This document shows, one piece after another, positions 32,143 to 42,044 of a DNA stretch of 64,000 nucleotides. The notes under the pieces are model-generated. The model did no database searches. It was not told the origin of the DNA and saw only the letters and a program-made list of their open reading frames with translations. Position 1 is the stretch's first letter; each line of letters begins with the position of its first letter. The position numbers were made by a program, and so were the translations under genes. The stretch is from Chondrus crispus (taxonomy: Eukaryota; Rhodophyta; Florideophyceae; Gigartinales; Gigartinaceae): NCBI RefSeq assembly GCF_000350225.1, contig NW_005179124.1:1-64000 (forward strand). The letters run 5' to 3'.

Positions 32143-32145
32143 TGA
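32143..32145 (+). other. in-frame TGA splitting gypsy pol
   Basis: The frame stays open for about 3 kb upstream and 1.7 kb downstream in the same phase. The stop lies in a poorly conserved, acidic linker between RNase H and integrase. CGA to TGA is a single transition. Confidence 0.9.
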
Positions 32146-33822
32146 AGGCCGCGCATCCGAACGCGCGACGAACCAAGGGGCGACGACGAAGCCCCCGTTC
32201 TCCAAGGACCCAGTCCGTTCTGGGAGGAGAACGACGAGTTCGACGCCGTTGATCTCGAACGCGCCGAAGAACCCGAAGTCGGGGCGCCCGCCTCCACGGT
32301 CGCTCCTCCGCAGGACGACCTACCGGCCCCTCTTACGTTTGAGGAGATCGCCGAGGAGCAACGCGTGGATGACTTCTGCCAAACCGTTTTGGCACGACAG
32401 TCAGAGTCCCGGGACTCCGCGTTCTTCGAGGACCACCAGGGGGTGCTCAAGCGGAGACACCCCTTCGACCCTGATATCGTACAGGTGGTGGTACCTCGGA
32501 CGCTCCGCGCCAGGCTCCTTCGCCTGTGCCACAACCCGGCCATCGCGGGACACCCGGGCCAGAACCGTATGTACTACGCGCTACGTCGCGAGTACTACTG
32601 GCCCCATCTCGCCGCAGATGTCGCCGCTACGGTGCGGGGGTGTCGGACGTGCGCGATGAACCGGGTTAAGTTGCGGAAACACCTCAACCGTTTGAGGTTG
32701 TTCCCGGCAACTCGGCCGCTCGAGAGCCTGGCTATCGACATTCTGGGTCCGCTCCCCAAGACGAAGTCAGGAAAAAGGTTCCTGCTCGTAATTACCGACC
32801 GCTTCACTAAGCTTACGCAGGTCGTCGCGCTACGTACGATTACCGCATACGCCGTCGCAGTCGCGTTCTGCGACGCCTGGGTATTTAAGTACGGCGTCCC
32901 GCGCACGTTACTGTCGGATAACGGACCGCAGTTCAACGCCAAGTTCTTCCACAGCACGTGCCGGGTTCTCGGGATTACGAACCTATATACGTCGGCATAC
33001 CATCCGCAGACGAACGGACAAGTCGAGCGATACAACCGGACGATCGCCTCAATGCTGCGCAACTACGTAGGCGAGCACCAAGACGACTGGGATGTGTACG
33101 TGGGGCCGCTTACGTATGCGTACAACTCCCACGTACATCGCACCACACGCACCACGCCGTTTGAGCTCGTGCTCAGCAGGCCACCGCCAGAGTTCTCCCT
33201 TCGAAGAGTCGATGATGGCGTTCCCCCTGCCGACAGGGGGAATCAGCGAGCTGAGTTCCTAAAAACGCTGGACGATACGATACAAAAAGCCTACGGAAGC
33301 TTGCGTCGGACCCAAGCACGTTACAAACGCGACTTCGACAAGCGCGTTCGAAGAATTAACGCACGTCTTAAGCCCGGGAATTACGTGTACCTGAACCCCT
33401 CCGATGGGGGGAAGACGTCGAACAAACTCGCATCACCGGCAGTCGGACCGTACCGAGTGCTCGCGAATGACAAACGCACCATCACGATCGACCGCGATGG
33501 TGTGACCGAGCGCGTCTCCGCAGACCGCTGCGTGTACTCACCCCCACCGGCGAACGAGCCTCGGGCGAGCACGACTACACCCAGTGACCTTGCCGTCAAG
33601 GTCAGGGAGGGGACGCAGTTCGCAGTAGAACGGCTGCTCAAGCACCGGGTCATGGAGGATGGAACTCCGGAGTTCCTCATCAAGTGGGCGGATTACGACA
33701 CGCCCACTTGGACCGCGCGGACTCACGTCCCAGAAGAGCTCGTGTCTCGCTACGCGAAACAACTTCGAGCGCGCACCGGTAGGGACCTCATTTCGGACCT
33801 GAACGCGGACGTTCGGTCTTGA

Positions 33823-35769
33823 GGAAGGGGACCTCAACCGTTCCGGTACGGCTAAACGCAACCGTTTCGTTACGGTTATATAAGTCTCTCGCAATTGGAA
33901 GACAAGGAACGTCAGGAAGGATAGGCCCACGGACGATCGCCGACAAACGCGAGGCATGTCAATACGTATTGACAAGCAAGGTCAGGGTTACGAACACCCA
34001 TCCACAACCGCCGAAGGAGGATGCAGTACGAAGGACGCCACGGAGAGCAAGGCGCTTTGCTGGTCTCTGCGCGCATTGGGACTAGACAGTACGTACTGTC
34101 TGACGAAAACATGGCAGGCGACGACGGTCCAGGAAGGAATGGTTCACGTAATAACCGAAGGGACGAAAGAGCAGACTCTGTTAGTGGCAAGAACGCAGAC
34201 GAAGCCCTCACCGAGAGGACGCGCGCAATGGGCTCGAAGATGCGCGCCGGTACGCGAGAGTACGCGTAGGCAAGAGTTGGAGGGTTCGGACGAACGGCCG
34301 GGAGCACGGGCCCTATAGGGCTCGCTGCACTGCAGCGCCAGTCCGCCACGGTACACTCAAAATAATGGGGGGCGTATGACAGCGCACCAATCACGGAGTG
34401 TGATTTAATTTTTGCTGAAATTATTTTGGCGGGAAAATTGGCCAAATTTTGAGGTGGTTTTTTTGGGATGATTGGATCAAGGGCTCAGAGCTGTTGCTGT
34501 GCGCGCACGCGCGCGCACAGGTACTGCACGCCGCTCATACGCCTGACAGCAAGCACCGGCGCCGGTGTCAATCCGCCACCAACTGCGAAGAAAATAACGA
34601 AAAAAGAGGGAGCGCGCGCGACAGACGCCACTCACGTGCGCAAAGGTGCGCACGCGCCGCATGAGGGCCACGCAATACATGGCGGGCCGACCCGCCATGG
34701 CTGTTGTACTCGGCTCCTCGGACGGTGGCATGGGAGCAAGCACCGTACACGGACCCCTCCCTCACTCCCGGAGGGAAGACGGACCCGACAACAGCTGTTA
34801 CCATCAAGGAGGGCGTCCCCTCGAGAAGCGCGCACGCCACTCGGCTCCCTTGTAGTAGCCTTTCCTCCCGCAACCGCGTACTGCGCAGGCGACCCGAACG
34901 GCACGGTGCCGTCAAGCTGGCACCAAAATGGTAAGGCGGCACGGACAGGAAGTCGACAAGGGGACCGGGCGTGAGTGGAGGAAGGGGTACGGCCCCCTTT
35001 CGGAAGCCCAAATACGGAGGGAGGGACGGCTCTCCCTACGCCCCGAGAAGGCGGACCCTAACCCCCGCCGACGACCAAGCCAGGCAACCACAGTTCCGGC
35101 AAGGAGGAGGGTGAGTACAAGGGCACTGCTCCTCGACGTCCCTGCCCTACACGGACGAGGCAGCATCCGTGCGCGCGGTAGCACGGCAGAAGGCGGTACG
35201 ACCCGCTGTCCGTTTGGAGCATCAGCTCCGTCGCGTGACTTAGCCCGTGCCCCGGGGAACTGGCGTCCCGCGCCGTAGGGAGGACGCTCAGAGAAGGAGT
35301 CGAGCGCGAAGGAAGGAATTGAGGGGGGGCACCACCAGACGACCGGCGACGAGATCACGGACTCGAATCGCGTAGGGGAAAGCTCCAAGGCCAGCAAGGA
35401 CGAGCCACACGGAGCAACCTGCTCCCTACTTCGAACGTGGATGCTACTTCGCATGGCGAACGGTCCGTCCGGCTCGTGGGTCCTGTAGGGCATCCGCGGA
35501 AGGAGGAGTGCAGTACCGGTCGGTCGTGACGAGCTCAGCGCTCCTCATGAACGGAGGATGCATGCCACGCGTCTCCCCGCCTACGCCGATTCTGCATGCA
35601 CGGGGGAGGGCCCCCGTGGAGATGATACTTTCTCTTATCGTATACGCGCCCCGTATGCTGTCGTAGCGACCGGATGAGCAAGGAAGCAAAAAGGGGCCCT
35701 AAGTGGCTTTACGAAGATCGGAGTGATCAAGGGGGAAAGAGGCGCCGCACGAAGGAGGACAGCGCTGTA
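33823..35769. other. non-coding internal region of gypsy element
   Basis: About 2 kb between pol and the antisense ORF. No sense gene recognised. It contains a short AT-rich island (34395-34465) in otherwise GC-rich sequence, an E2F-like site and a palindromic TACGTA core near 34087-34100. A minus-strand frame at 34912-35493 includes one hydrophobic run (ALVLTLLLAGTVVAWLG) but has no other support. Confidence 0.5.
34425..34436. promoter_or_regulatory. E2F-like site inside gypsy element
   Basis: TTTGGCGGGAAA matches the E2F consensus exactly and lies in the AT-rich island. Known: some plant transposons have spread E2F sites. Function here is inference. Confidence 0.3.
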
Positions 35770-38280
35770 TTAGCGGTTCGTACCGCCAGGAGGAGCTGCT
35801 GACCCCAGAACGTAAGTGCTCGGAGGACAGTAGCTAGGATGACGGGGCGTCTCCGTCGCCACCTCATCGCGAGGGGGCATCACCACCTCGACGTGACGAG
35901 GCCAAGGGTGCGGAGGAACTACGGGCGCAACCATCTCGCCGACTGGAGGGGGAACGTACCCCCTCCCCTCATAAGGGTCCGGAATCCTCGGACGCGGCAC
36001 GGAACCGGACGAAGGGTGCGTGGCGGAGAGAGATCGGAGAGTGTCACGCTCACGGCGGTAGCGATCTCGCTCAGTAACCGCACGTTCCAAAGCGCCTTCC
36101 TGACGAAGGGAGGACTCCCGTAAGTCCCCCAGTTCACTCTGTAGCTGACTTAGCTGAGAAGAAAGGGCAGCGCGTTCATCCCCAAGGCGACACGCCTCTG
36201 CGCTACGAGCCAGGTACCAACCAGCCAGCGTACTGAGGAGGCTACTCACGCGCCAAGTTCGGTCGACCGAGTTCCCCAAGGCCAGCACAAGATCAGGGAA
36301 GGCCCTGATTTCGTCTCTCGTTAACGTGAAGTGCTGAATGGAGGCGCCGCCGGGGATGTTTAGAGGAGGGAGTGACGGAGTTGGAGACCCCACCGCGACG
36401 CCTTGACTCGCATCAAACGCGGGAGGGGCGCGGAAGGGATTCGCCCCCACATGTAGGGGGGTAGTCGGCTCTCCGTCTAAGTCCCTGTAACGTTTCCTGC
36501 GGGCTTCCCGCACCGCCGATCCAACTCCGGCGCCGCCGCGGTACGTCCCGCTGGCGGGTGGATTAGGGCGTGCCACGAAGGCGTCCGCACGACGGTCATA
36601 TGCCAGAAACGTGCTGCGCAGGTTGGTCGTATAGTCCGTCCAGGGACGGTGGTTCCGTTCCGGCACGTCCAAGGAGCGGTGCATCAGGTCAAGGACGAAA
36701 GAGTAGGACCACGACACGTGCTGCGTACCGTGTTCAAGTGGATGCAACGCGACGTCAGGGAGCTCCGGAGCGACCCTACCAAGAAAAGACAGTACCGAAC
36801 CGGGCTGTACGAAGACCCTCCCGTTGATGGAAACCTCGTTCATAAAAGCGTTTCCGACCGACCAAGCCCACTCTCGCTCCACGTTATAGAGGAGGACCTC
36901 GTGAGCGGGGTGGTGTCGGTCCGAGCAAGCATAGCCGAAATGCTTGAGGGCGTAGGGGAGTAAGACGTGTACTCCCAAGGAAGGAAAAGCCTCCCGTATC
37001 GACGTGGGTAATTCAGGGAAGTCGTCCGTCGACAACCCACGTTCGAATGATGCAGACCGCAAAACGCGGCCGTCCGCCTCGCTCGCTTGGCGATAAGCAG
37101 ACCAATCGTGCGGGGCTAGGGCAATCGAATGGAGTCTCATTAAGGAACAGGCAGACTTCTGCAGTGCCGCACGCGTTCTCGAGTACGCATATGGCCGGGG
37201 GCTCACGTACAGTCCCGCCACCTCTGCAAGTACAAACCGTTGAGGACCCCGGGGGCCGGGGTGGAACATATACGTCGCCATGCGATCAACATACTCCGCC
37301 TCTTCTATACTGTATACGAATGTTCTGTCACTGGGGATTTCATCTGGTAGCTGATATGGGGCACCGGTCCCCTCGGCCAGCAAACGTCCCAAGGCAAGCG
37401 AGGCCTCTTCGGTCAGGCCCTCTGCGTATATGAGACGGATACGTAACAGGTCGGGACGTACCCGACCCTGCGAGAGGATCTCGCCGACGGTGATCCCTGA
37501 TCGAGCGTAACGACGCCATGCGTACCTTAGACGACCAAGAGGAAGTGGCGTCGATCGCTCGAGGGGTACACCCAACCACTGCGTCGTGGTTGCTGCGTCC
37601 TCCTGGGCTATACAACGGATATCCCGAGACGCCTCGGGCGGTGTCCCGGGGCGCCGACAGCTCCCATAAGCGCCATACGACCCCTCCGCGGGCTCGTACG
37701 CCGCGCTCCCCCGCCCCGACGACGGGGCCTCACCATTCCGCTCCACCCCCACGTTGGACTGCGCAGCGGCGACGGAAGCCACTGCATGGGCGGCACCCAA
37801 CTCCGTGGACAACGTAGTCTCACGGGACCGCCGCCCTTGCTGGAACGGCGGAAGGGAGGAGACCACGGGCGTAATCGACGCGTCTTGGAGCGGAGATGCC
37901 TCTTGCCTTGCCGTGGAACCTTGGGAACGGACCGGCCCTTCGACAGCTGATGTAACGATTGCGAAGCGAGACGGCTCACCGTGCAAGGGGTCTGTCCCCG
38001 CTAGGGCCCCAGTCGGCGGGGAACCTGCCATGACAACGAGAAGGGGGGAGCCGACGGGCCCGGTTGCGCGTACGATAATCAGAGAAAACAAACGCGAAGA
38101 GGGGATCAAGCAGAAATAGGGGTCAGCACGGGAGGTGGAGAAGAGAAGGGGACCGGCCAGCACGCGCATAGGCCACCGTCCGGGAAAAGAGGGGCGTGAC
38201 GATGGAACGCGATCGCGAGAGGTACGCGGAGGGCTCGAGACGACTACAAGCTCGGACATTTCCGCTCCCCTCAAGCACAT
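35770..38280 (-). CDS. long antisense ORF of gypsy element, function unknown
   Basis: 836 codons without a stop on the strand opposite to gag-pol, from an ATG at 38280 (an alternative ATG at 38259 opens MSELVVVSS), just inside the 3' LTR. Not recognised. Visible layout: Ser/Pro-rich N-terminal 250 residues, a folded-looking middle (RLRYAWRRYARSGITVGEIL, LAEVAGLYVSPRPYAY, EAFPSLGVHVLLPYAL, VEREWAWSVGNAFMNE), a charged coiled-coil stretch at about 690-750 (SSQLSQLQSELGDLRESS), and a proline-rich tail. No membrane segment, zinc knuckle or enzyme motif seen. The element is nearly new, so an intact reading frame this long suggests selection. Some plant gypsy elements also carry an extra antisense ORF; no homology is claimed. 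Transcription would have to start from the 3' LTR read backwards. Confidence 0.6.
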   Translation of the reverse strand: MCLRGAEMSELVVVSSPPRTSRDRVPSSRPSFPGRWPMRVLAGPLLFSTSRADPYFCLIPSSRLFSLIIVRATGPVGSPLLVVMAGSPPTGALAGTDPLHGEPSRFAIVTSAVEGPVRSQGSTARQEASPLQDASITPVVSSLPPFQQGRRSRETTLSTELGAAHAVASVAAAQSNVGVERNGEAPSSGRGSAAYEPAEGSYGAYGSCRRPGTPPEASRDIRCIAQEDAATTTQWLGVPLERSTPLPLGRLRYAWRRYARSGITVGEILSQGRVRPDLLRIRLIYAEGLTEEASLALGRLLAEGTGAPYQLPDEIPSDRTFVYSIEEAEYVDRMATYMFHPGPRGPQRFVLAEVAGLYVSPRPYAYSRTRAALQKSACSLMRLHSIALAPHDWSAYRQASEADGRVLRSASFERGLSTDDFPELPTSIREAFPSLGVHVLLPYALKHFGYACSDRHHPAHEVLLYNVEREWAWSVGNAFMNEVSINGRVFVQPGSVLSFLGRVAPELPDVALHPLEHGTQHVSWSYSFVLDLMHRSLDVPERNHRPWTDYTTNLRSTFLAYDRRADAFVARPNPPASGTYRGGAGVGSAVREARRKRYRDLDGEPTTPLHVGANPFRAPPAFDASQGVAVGSPTPSLPPLNIPGGASIQHFTLTRDEIRAFPDLVLALGNSVDRTWRVSSLLSTLAGWYLARSAEACRLGDERAALSSQLSQLQSELGDLRESSLRQEGALERAVTERDRYRRERDTLRSLSATHPSSGSVPRPRIPDPYEGRGYVPPPVGEMVAPVVPPHPWPRHVEVVMPPRDEVATETPRHPSYCPPSTYVLGSAAPPGGTNR

Positions 38281-38302
38281 GTGGACGCGGACGTCCACGC
38301 TT

Positions 38303-38315
38303 GAGGGGGGGGTGG
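38303..38315 (+). promoter_or_regulatory. polypurine tract of gypsy element
   Basis: GAGGGGGGGGTGG directly before the 3' LTR, the expected position of the plus-strand primer. Confidence 0.7.
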
Positions 38316-38934
38316 TGTAGTATAACTACGAAAGAATTAGATTAGAAATTGGATCCGGCTCTGTAAGGCACGAACCTTACAGACAGCCGGTACCACACGT
38401 GTACGGGGGCACGCGCCCCCACGTGTACTATACGTGTACGACACGTATACAGTCAGCCCCGTCGGCTGACAGTGCCGACTATAGTAGTGCCCCATAGTAC
38501 AGTACGTACTGTACTAAGTTACGATAGACTAATTGTACATTAAATGACGGAGCGGACCGGCGGCGGCGAAGGGGACAAGCACGGACTTGTCCACGACCTA
38601 CCGCCTAGGTCTGACTTCCAGCTTATCCTAAGGAAGCTTCCGTTAGCTACCTTAAGGCTAGACCGAGCGCGGGTAGAGGACGCGCGAGCACGCGAGCGAG
38701 CCTAGATCCACCTCCGCCCGTCAGCGCTGGAACGTAACCCAGCGCTGCTCCGGGGCGTCGAGGCGTAGATCGGCCCGCGCGTGTGCGCGTCCTCCCCCCG
38801 ATCCCGCTCTACCACGCTACCCGGGCACGTGCTCCGGTTTCGTTAGCTGGTCCGACTTCCCCCGTCTTCTCGTACGTACGGGTCTTCCAGGACTAAGCAT
38901 ACACCCCTATCCGTTTAGGGGTGTTTATGCTACA
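38316..38934 (+). repeat. 3' LTR of gypsy element
   Basis: 619 bp, identical to the 5' LTR except A at 38827 for C at 26347. Confidence 0.97.
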
Positions 38935-39006
38935 GAGATCATGAATAGCTTCGATCGCGACAATGGCCTACTACCCCGGATACCGTCTGATAATTTAAAC
39001 CAATGA
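38935..39006 (+). pseudogene. displaced 3' end of the DUF7869-like gene, with right GAGAT copy
   Basis: Begins with the right GAGAT duplication (38935-38939). Read in the phase left at 25835 (codons TTC AAA GAG AT), this segment continues as an open frame through MNSFDRDNGLLPRIPSDN to TGA at 39004-39006. It is therefore the original C-terminus of the gene interrupted by the gypsy element. Confidence 0.7.
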
Positions 39007-39084
39007 TACTAGCTCGTTTGTTACTGTTTAATAGCCTAGGCACCGTAGTCTGTTCTGTCCCGATGCTCCTTGCGCCACCAAATG

Positions 39085-39951
39085 AAGAAAGTTCAACTGA
39101 AAACAGAACTCAACCCCATGCAAAACGTCCCTTTCGACCCCTTCGCTGCCATACTTGATGAGACTGCCTAATTTACTCCACGAGTCGGTGTACGCTCTCT
39201 CGCTAGCTATCTCGTATACTCCACCGCTCTCGGAAGATTCGGCTTGAAGTCTTCTCTCCGATGTTGCATGAGGTCCGCAAATATTTTTGCAGCACGCGCA
39301 TCACCGGCATCAGCAGCTCGTTGAAACAATTCCACTGCTCGTGAAGTGCCCTGTTCTACACCTTCATTCTCCAGCGTAAAAGCAAGCCAGGTCGGCAAGC
39401 AAGCGAGGTTCCCAACTGAGTCTAGTTGACCCAGTTCAATCGCTCTTTCATATAGCTCTAATGCTCGTGCCGGATTAAGGTCGATGCTCTCAACCCCGTC
39501 CGTGAGTAGACAAGCATAAAGATTCATAGCTACTACATCATCCCCTTCATCGATGGCACCCTCAAAAGCTTGACAAATCTGGCAGGACACCTTTGGCTCC
39601 AGTCCTCAAAATAAACCCGAGCTCATTCATTGCATTCGCATTTCCCGCTTCAGCAGCCTTTCCGAACAATTGCACAGTTTTTGGGATGTCCTTCTCTAAA
39701 CATTCGGTTCCGTTGTAAAGAAAGTAAGCAAAAGACGTCATTGCATCCACGTTCCCTTCGCCAACAGCGTAATCGTATATCTCCACTGCCTGTACAGTAT
39801 CGCGCTCTATGCCTTCCTCCCGTGCCGCAGCAAGTAGACGTACCACTTTGCTATCTCCAAAGCCCCCCAAAATCCGTCTTTCAAACAGCCGTCTCGTCCT
39901 CGGACCATGGCTCCATGAGGCTTTCGGAATCAGATTTAATTGCGTTGACAT
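39085..39951 (-). pseudogene. Sel1-repeat protein gene, frameshifted
   Basis: Sel1-like (TPR-related) helical repeats, a generic protein-interaction scaffold. True ATG at 39951, in the first frame: EIYDYAVGEGNVDAMTSFAY, then LFGKAAEAGNANAMNELGFI, ending DLSSF-TGA. Near 39575 the reading moves to another frame: FEGAIDEGDDVVAMNLYACL, LYERAIELGQLDSVGNLA, LFQRAADAGDARAAKIFA. Near 39218 it moves again to SKLGSLIKYGSEGVERD. About five repeats survive. Two frame changes make it a pseudogene unless they are sequence errors. Its 3' end faces the tail of the DUF7869-like gene. Confidence 0.7.
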
Positions 39952-40503
39952 CTTGGTACTGCAAGTATCAGACGAAAGTCGGAGAACATGAGGAAACGAT
40001 TGACTCGTTTCTTAGCGACGATGACAGAGGCAGACTTATCTTTGCGTTCCAAAAGCATTGTGCTGGACGGATATCAACCAAAATGAAGTTCACTTTGGCC
40101 GTAAATCGGAACGCGTCACGTTAGGGTGATATAGACAATACCATGCGAAATGGATCAGACGGAGATACTGCAGGGAAATCAAACTCAAATCTCCCCGATG
40201 TAGTCCTAAGTTCGATAAATGAGCAGGTTAGAAGAATGCTCGCGTTGAAGATCAGGTGCCATGGATCAAGTAATTGCCGAGATATCAGCTGATTGTTTCA
40301 AAGACATGCCCGACTGCGACGTCGCGCGCGGCGGGGGCAGCACCGATAGCACGATGGAGCACACCACGGACACGGAAACCAGCAGCAGCTCCAGCGCCGG
40401 CGCGGCGCCGTGCGCCGTTGACGACGCCGCGGGCAGCACCGGCGGCATTGCGCGGGGGGAAGGGGGTGAGGCGGAGGGAGGGGCGAGGGGGAGAGGTGGT
40501 GTG

Positions 40504-40659
40504 TATGGAGGGCGGGCCGCACCCCCGCCCGCCAACGCCAGAGGGGGCGGGAGGGCGGGAGGGAGGGAGGGAGGGAAAGGGAAGGAAGGAAAGAGAGAGG
40601 GAGGGAGGGAGGGAATGCGGCGTGTCGTTGGCGGGCGGGGGTGCGGCCCGCCCTCCATA
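40504..40659. repeat. 33-bp perfect inverted repeat around purine-rich spacer
   Basis: 40504-40536 is exactly reverse-complementary to 40627-40659. The 90-base spacer is almost wholly purine on the + strand (GGGAGG and GAAAGG runs), so the structure could form a long hairpin or triplex. Confidence 0.9.
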
Positions 40660-40800
40660 GACGAAATGGGGTATGGGTAAGCGGGTAGAAATGCGGGGGC
40701 GGATATGTGGGTAAGGCATGCTGTACAGAGCGGCAGAGGAGAGGAGGAGAGGTGGCGGGAGGCGGGGCGCGGGAGGCGGGGCGCGGAGCGAGAGGGCGGA

Positions 40801-40865
40801 GATGCGGTCTCGCGATGCGATCTCGCCATGCGGTCTCGCCATGCGGTCTCGCCATGCGGTCTCGC
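40801..40865. repeat. 13-bp tandem repeat, five copies
   Basis: Unit SATGCGRTCTCGC repeated five times without gaps; copies 3, 4 and 5 are identical. Confidence 0.95.
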
Positions 40866-40916
40866 AAAGGGTGCGCTGAACACGAGTGCAGTGGCCGTCT
40901 GATAATGTTCACATTA

Positions 40917-40974
40917 TAACGCAGGAGCTGGCATCATTGGCTCATGTGAGCCAATGATGCCAGCTCCTGCGTTA
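40917..40974. repeat. perfect 28-bp inverted repeat with 2-nt spacer
   Basis: 40917-40944 is reverse-complementary to 40947-40974 with TG between. Same design as 766-827 and 50573-50628 but unrelated in sequence. Confidence 0.95.
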
Positions 40975-41699
40975 CTAGTCGCTGTGGCCCTATAACCGAA
41001 GGTAGCACAATGCAACGAAGAATGGAATAAGTTTGATGCTCTGTCCATTGCAAGAAAGAGAGGCGAGAGCGAGCACGTGGATTCCAAAGCTATTGCAACC
41101 TCTCCCGGCGAAAGGCCTTCTCGTAGAAAGATTGAAGAAAATGGTCTTCCTGGCTCATGCTCACGTGAAAGCTATCCCGGGGGTATGCTGCATCCCTAAT
41201 CTAGGGATCTATGCACCACAGGGCTCTGTCTCGAGACGTCTTTTGCCACAGGGGCCACTCTCTAGTACCGGTTCCAGCATTGCGGTTGCAGTGGTCAAGA
41301 CGGGCACAGCAGTCGACGCGAAAGGGCGCCCGTGCGTTCGTGGTAGTCCGCGCGGCTGCGCCGGTCCGGCTGCTCCCGCTGACGCGCGAGGTGGGCGCTC
41401 GGAGCCGGGCGGGTTGTCGGAAGACAGGCCCCTAACAGTCGTTGTCGAAGACGAAGAAGGAGGGGCAGATCTGGTTGGTGACGGTGCGGTTGAGGCAAGA
41501 GTTGCCCGAGCCCAAGAAATAGCTCTGGTCGTACTCTGGGCGCACGTCGCGCCACGGCTTCGACCAAGCCCTGCGACGGGCGCCTGACGTGGTGCGGCGA
41601 GCAGAGCACCCACCGCGCGGACGGCGGGTGCTACGACTCTGACATGGTGGATCGGTGGGAGGAGGGTAGAGATCGGGGCACTGATATGCCGAATGGATG

Positions 41700-41704
41700 G
41701 GGAC
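41700..41704. repeat. target-site duplication of copia 1, left copy (GGGAC)
   Basis: GGGAC directly left of the LTR at 41705; repeated at 47051-47055 directly right of the other LTR. Confidence 0.9.
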
Positions 41705-42044
41705 TGTTCGAATCGTTACTCGAGTTGTGAAAAGGTTTTTATCTTTTAGATTCAAATTCAAGCTGCAACATATTATACCACCTTATGTAATACTTACAAC
41801 CATGGTCGACAAGGTAGTCCATCATCCCTGGGATTGATGAACTCCATGAAATGTCACTATCTAAACTTGACATGCAATGTGGCCAGGCAACGTAGCCAGT
41901 CACGTACAGGAGAGTTGATTTCAACACGAAATCAACCTGTGCATGAAATCAATTCATGTGCACAACCTCATGCCATGAAATCTTGGGTCACTGTAATGGT
42001 TATTCCGGGATTAGATGTGGTGGATGTAGCTGAATTACTCAACA
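41705..42044 (-). repeat. 3' LTR of copia 1
   Basis: 340 bp, closely matching 46711-47050. The gag-pol stop codon (TGA at 42039-42041) lies in its first bases. Confidence 0.93.

Larger units (their letters stand above)
29086..33822 (+). pseudogene. gypsy Pol: protease-RT-RNase H-integrase-chromodomain, one internal TGA
   Basis: One frame open from 29086 to 33822 except for TGA at 32143-32145. Aspartic protease: VDTCSGYNLV near 29663 (Cys at the usual third position of DTG/DSG). Reverse transcriptase: FCVDYRRLNAKT, TLDCNSGYWQI, MPFGLKGAPATFQR and YLDD (near 31150). RNase H: DTDASAYQLG, ERNYSATERE, RTDHDGL. After the TGA, integrase: HH-CC finger (H..H..CRTC), then LAIDILGPL, LSDNGPQF and HPQTNGQVERYNR supplying D, D and E. 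The C-terminal RLLKHRVMEDGTPEFLIKW fits a chromodomain, as in chromoviruses. First ATG of the frame is 29242. The TGA follows CGA and may be a recent nonsense mutation, or it may be read through; without either, integrase is not made. Confidence 0.9.
25836..38934 (+). mobile_element. Ty3/gypsy LTR retrotransposon (chromovirus type), young insertion
   Basis: 13,099 bp bounded by 619-bp direct LTRs (TGTAG...CTACA) and a 5-bp GAGAT duplication. I compared the two LTRs line by line and found a single difference (C at 26347, A at 38827), so insertion was recent. Order: 5' LTR, TGG-started primer site, gag (26531-29101), pol in the -1 frame (29086-33822) with protease, RT, RNase H, integrase and a chromodomain-like tail, about 2 kb without sense genes, a long antisense ORF (35770-38280), a G-rich polypurine tract and the 3' LTR. 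The element is unusually long for a chromovirus because of the 4.5 kb between pol and the 3' LTR. Confidence 0.97.
39952..41704. other. low-complexity, hairpin-rich intergenic region
   Basis: Holds the 33-bp inverted repeat with purine-rich spacer (40504-40659), the 13-bp tandem repeat (40801-40865) and the 28-bp palindrome (40917-40974). Long ORFs on both strands at 40260-40910 are compositional. On the minus strand, 41690-41432 reads a Cys-containing stretch (SYFLGSGNSCLNRTV) that might be a gene fragment cut by the copia element, not recognised. Confidence 0.5.

Noticed and set aside
40261..40912. Several long ORFs on both strands
   Set aside because: Low-complexity G/A and GC runs with an inverted repeat, no motif, and translations dominated by G/R or P/S.
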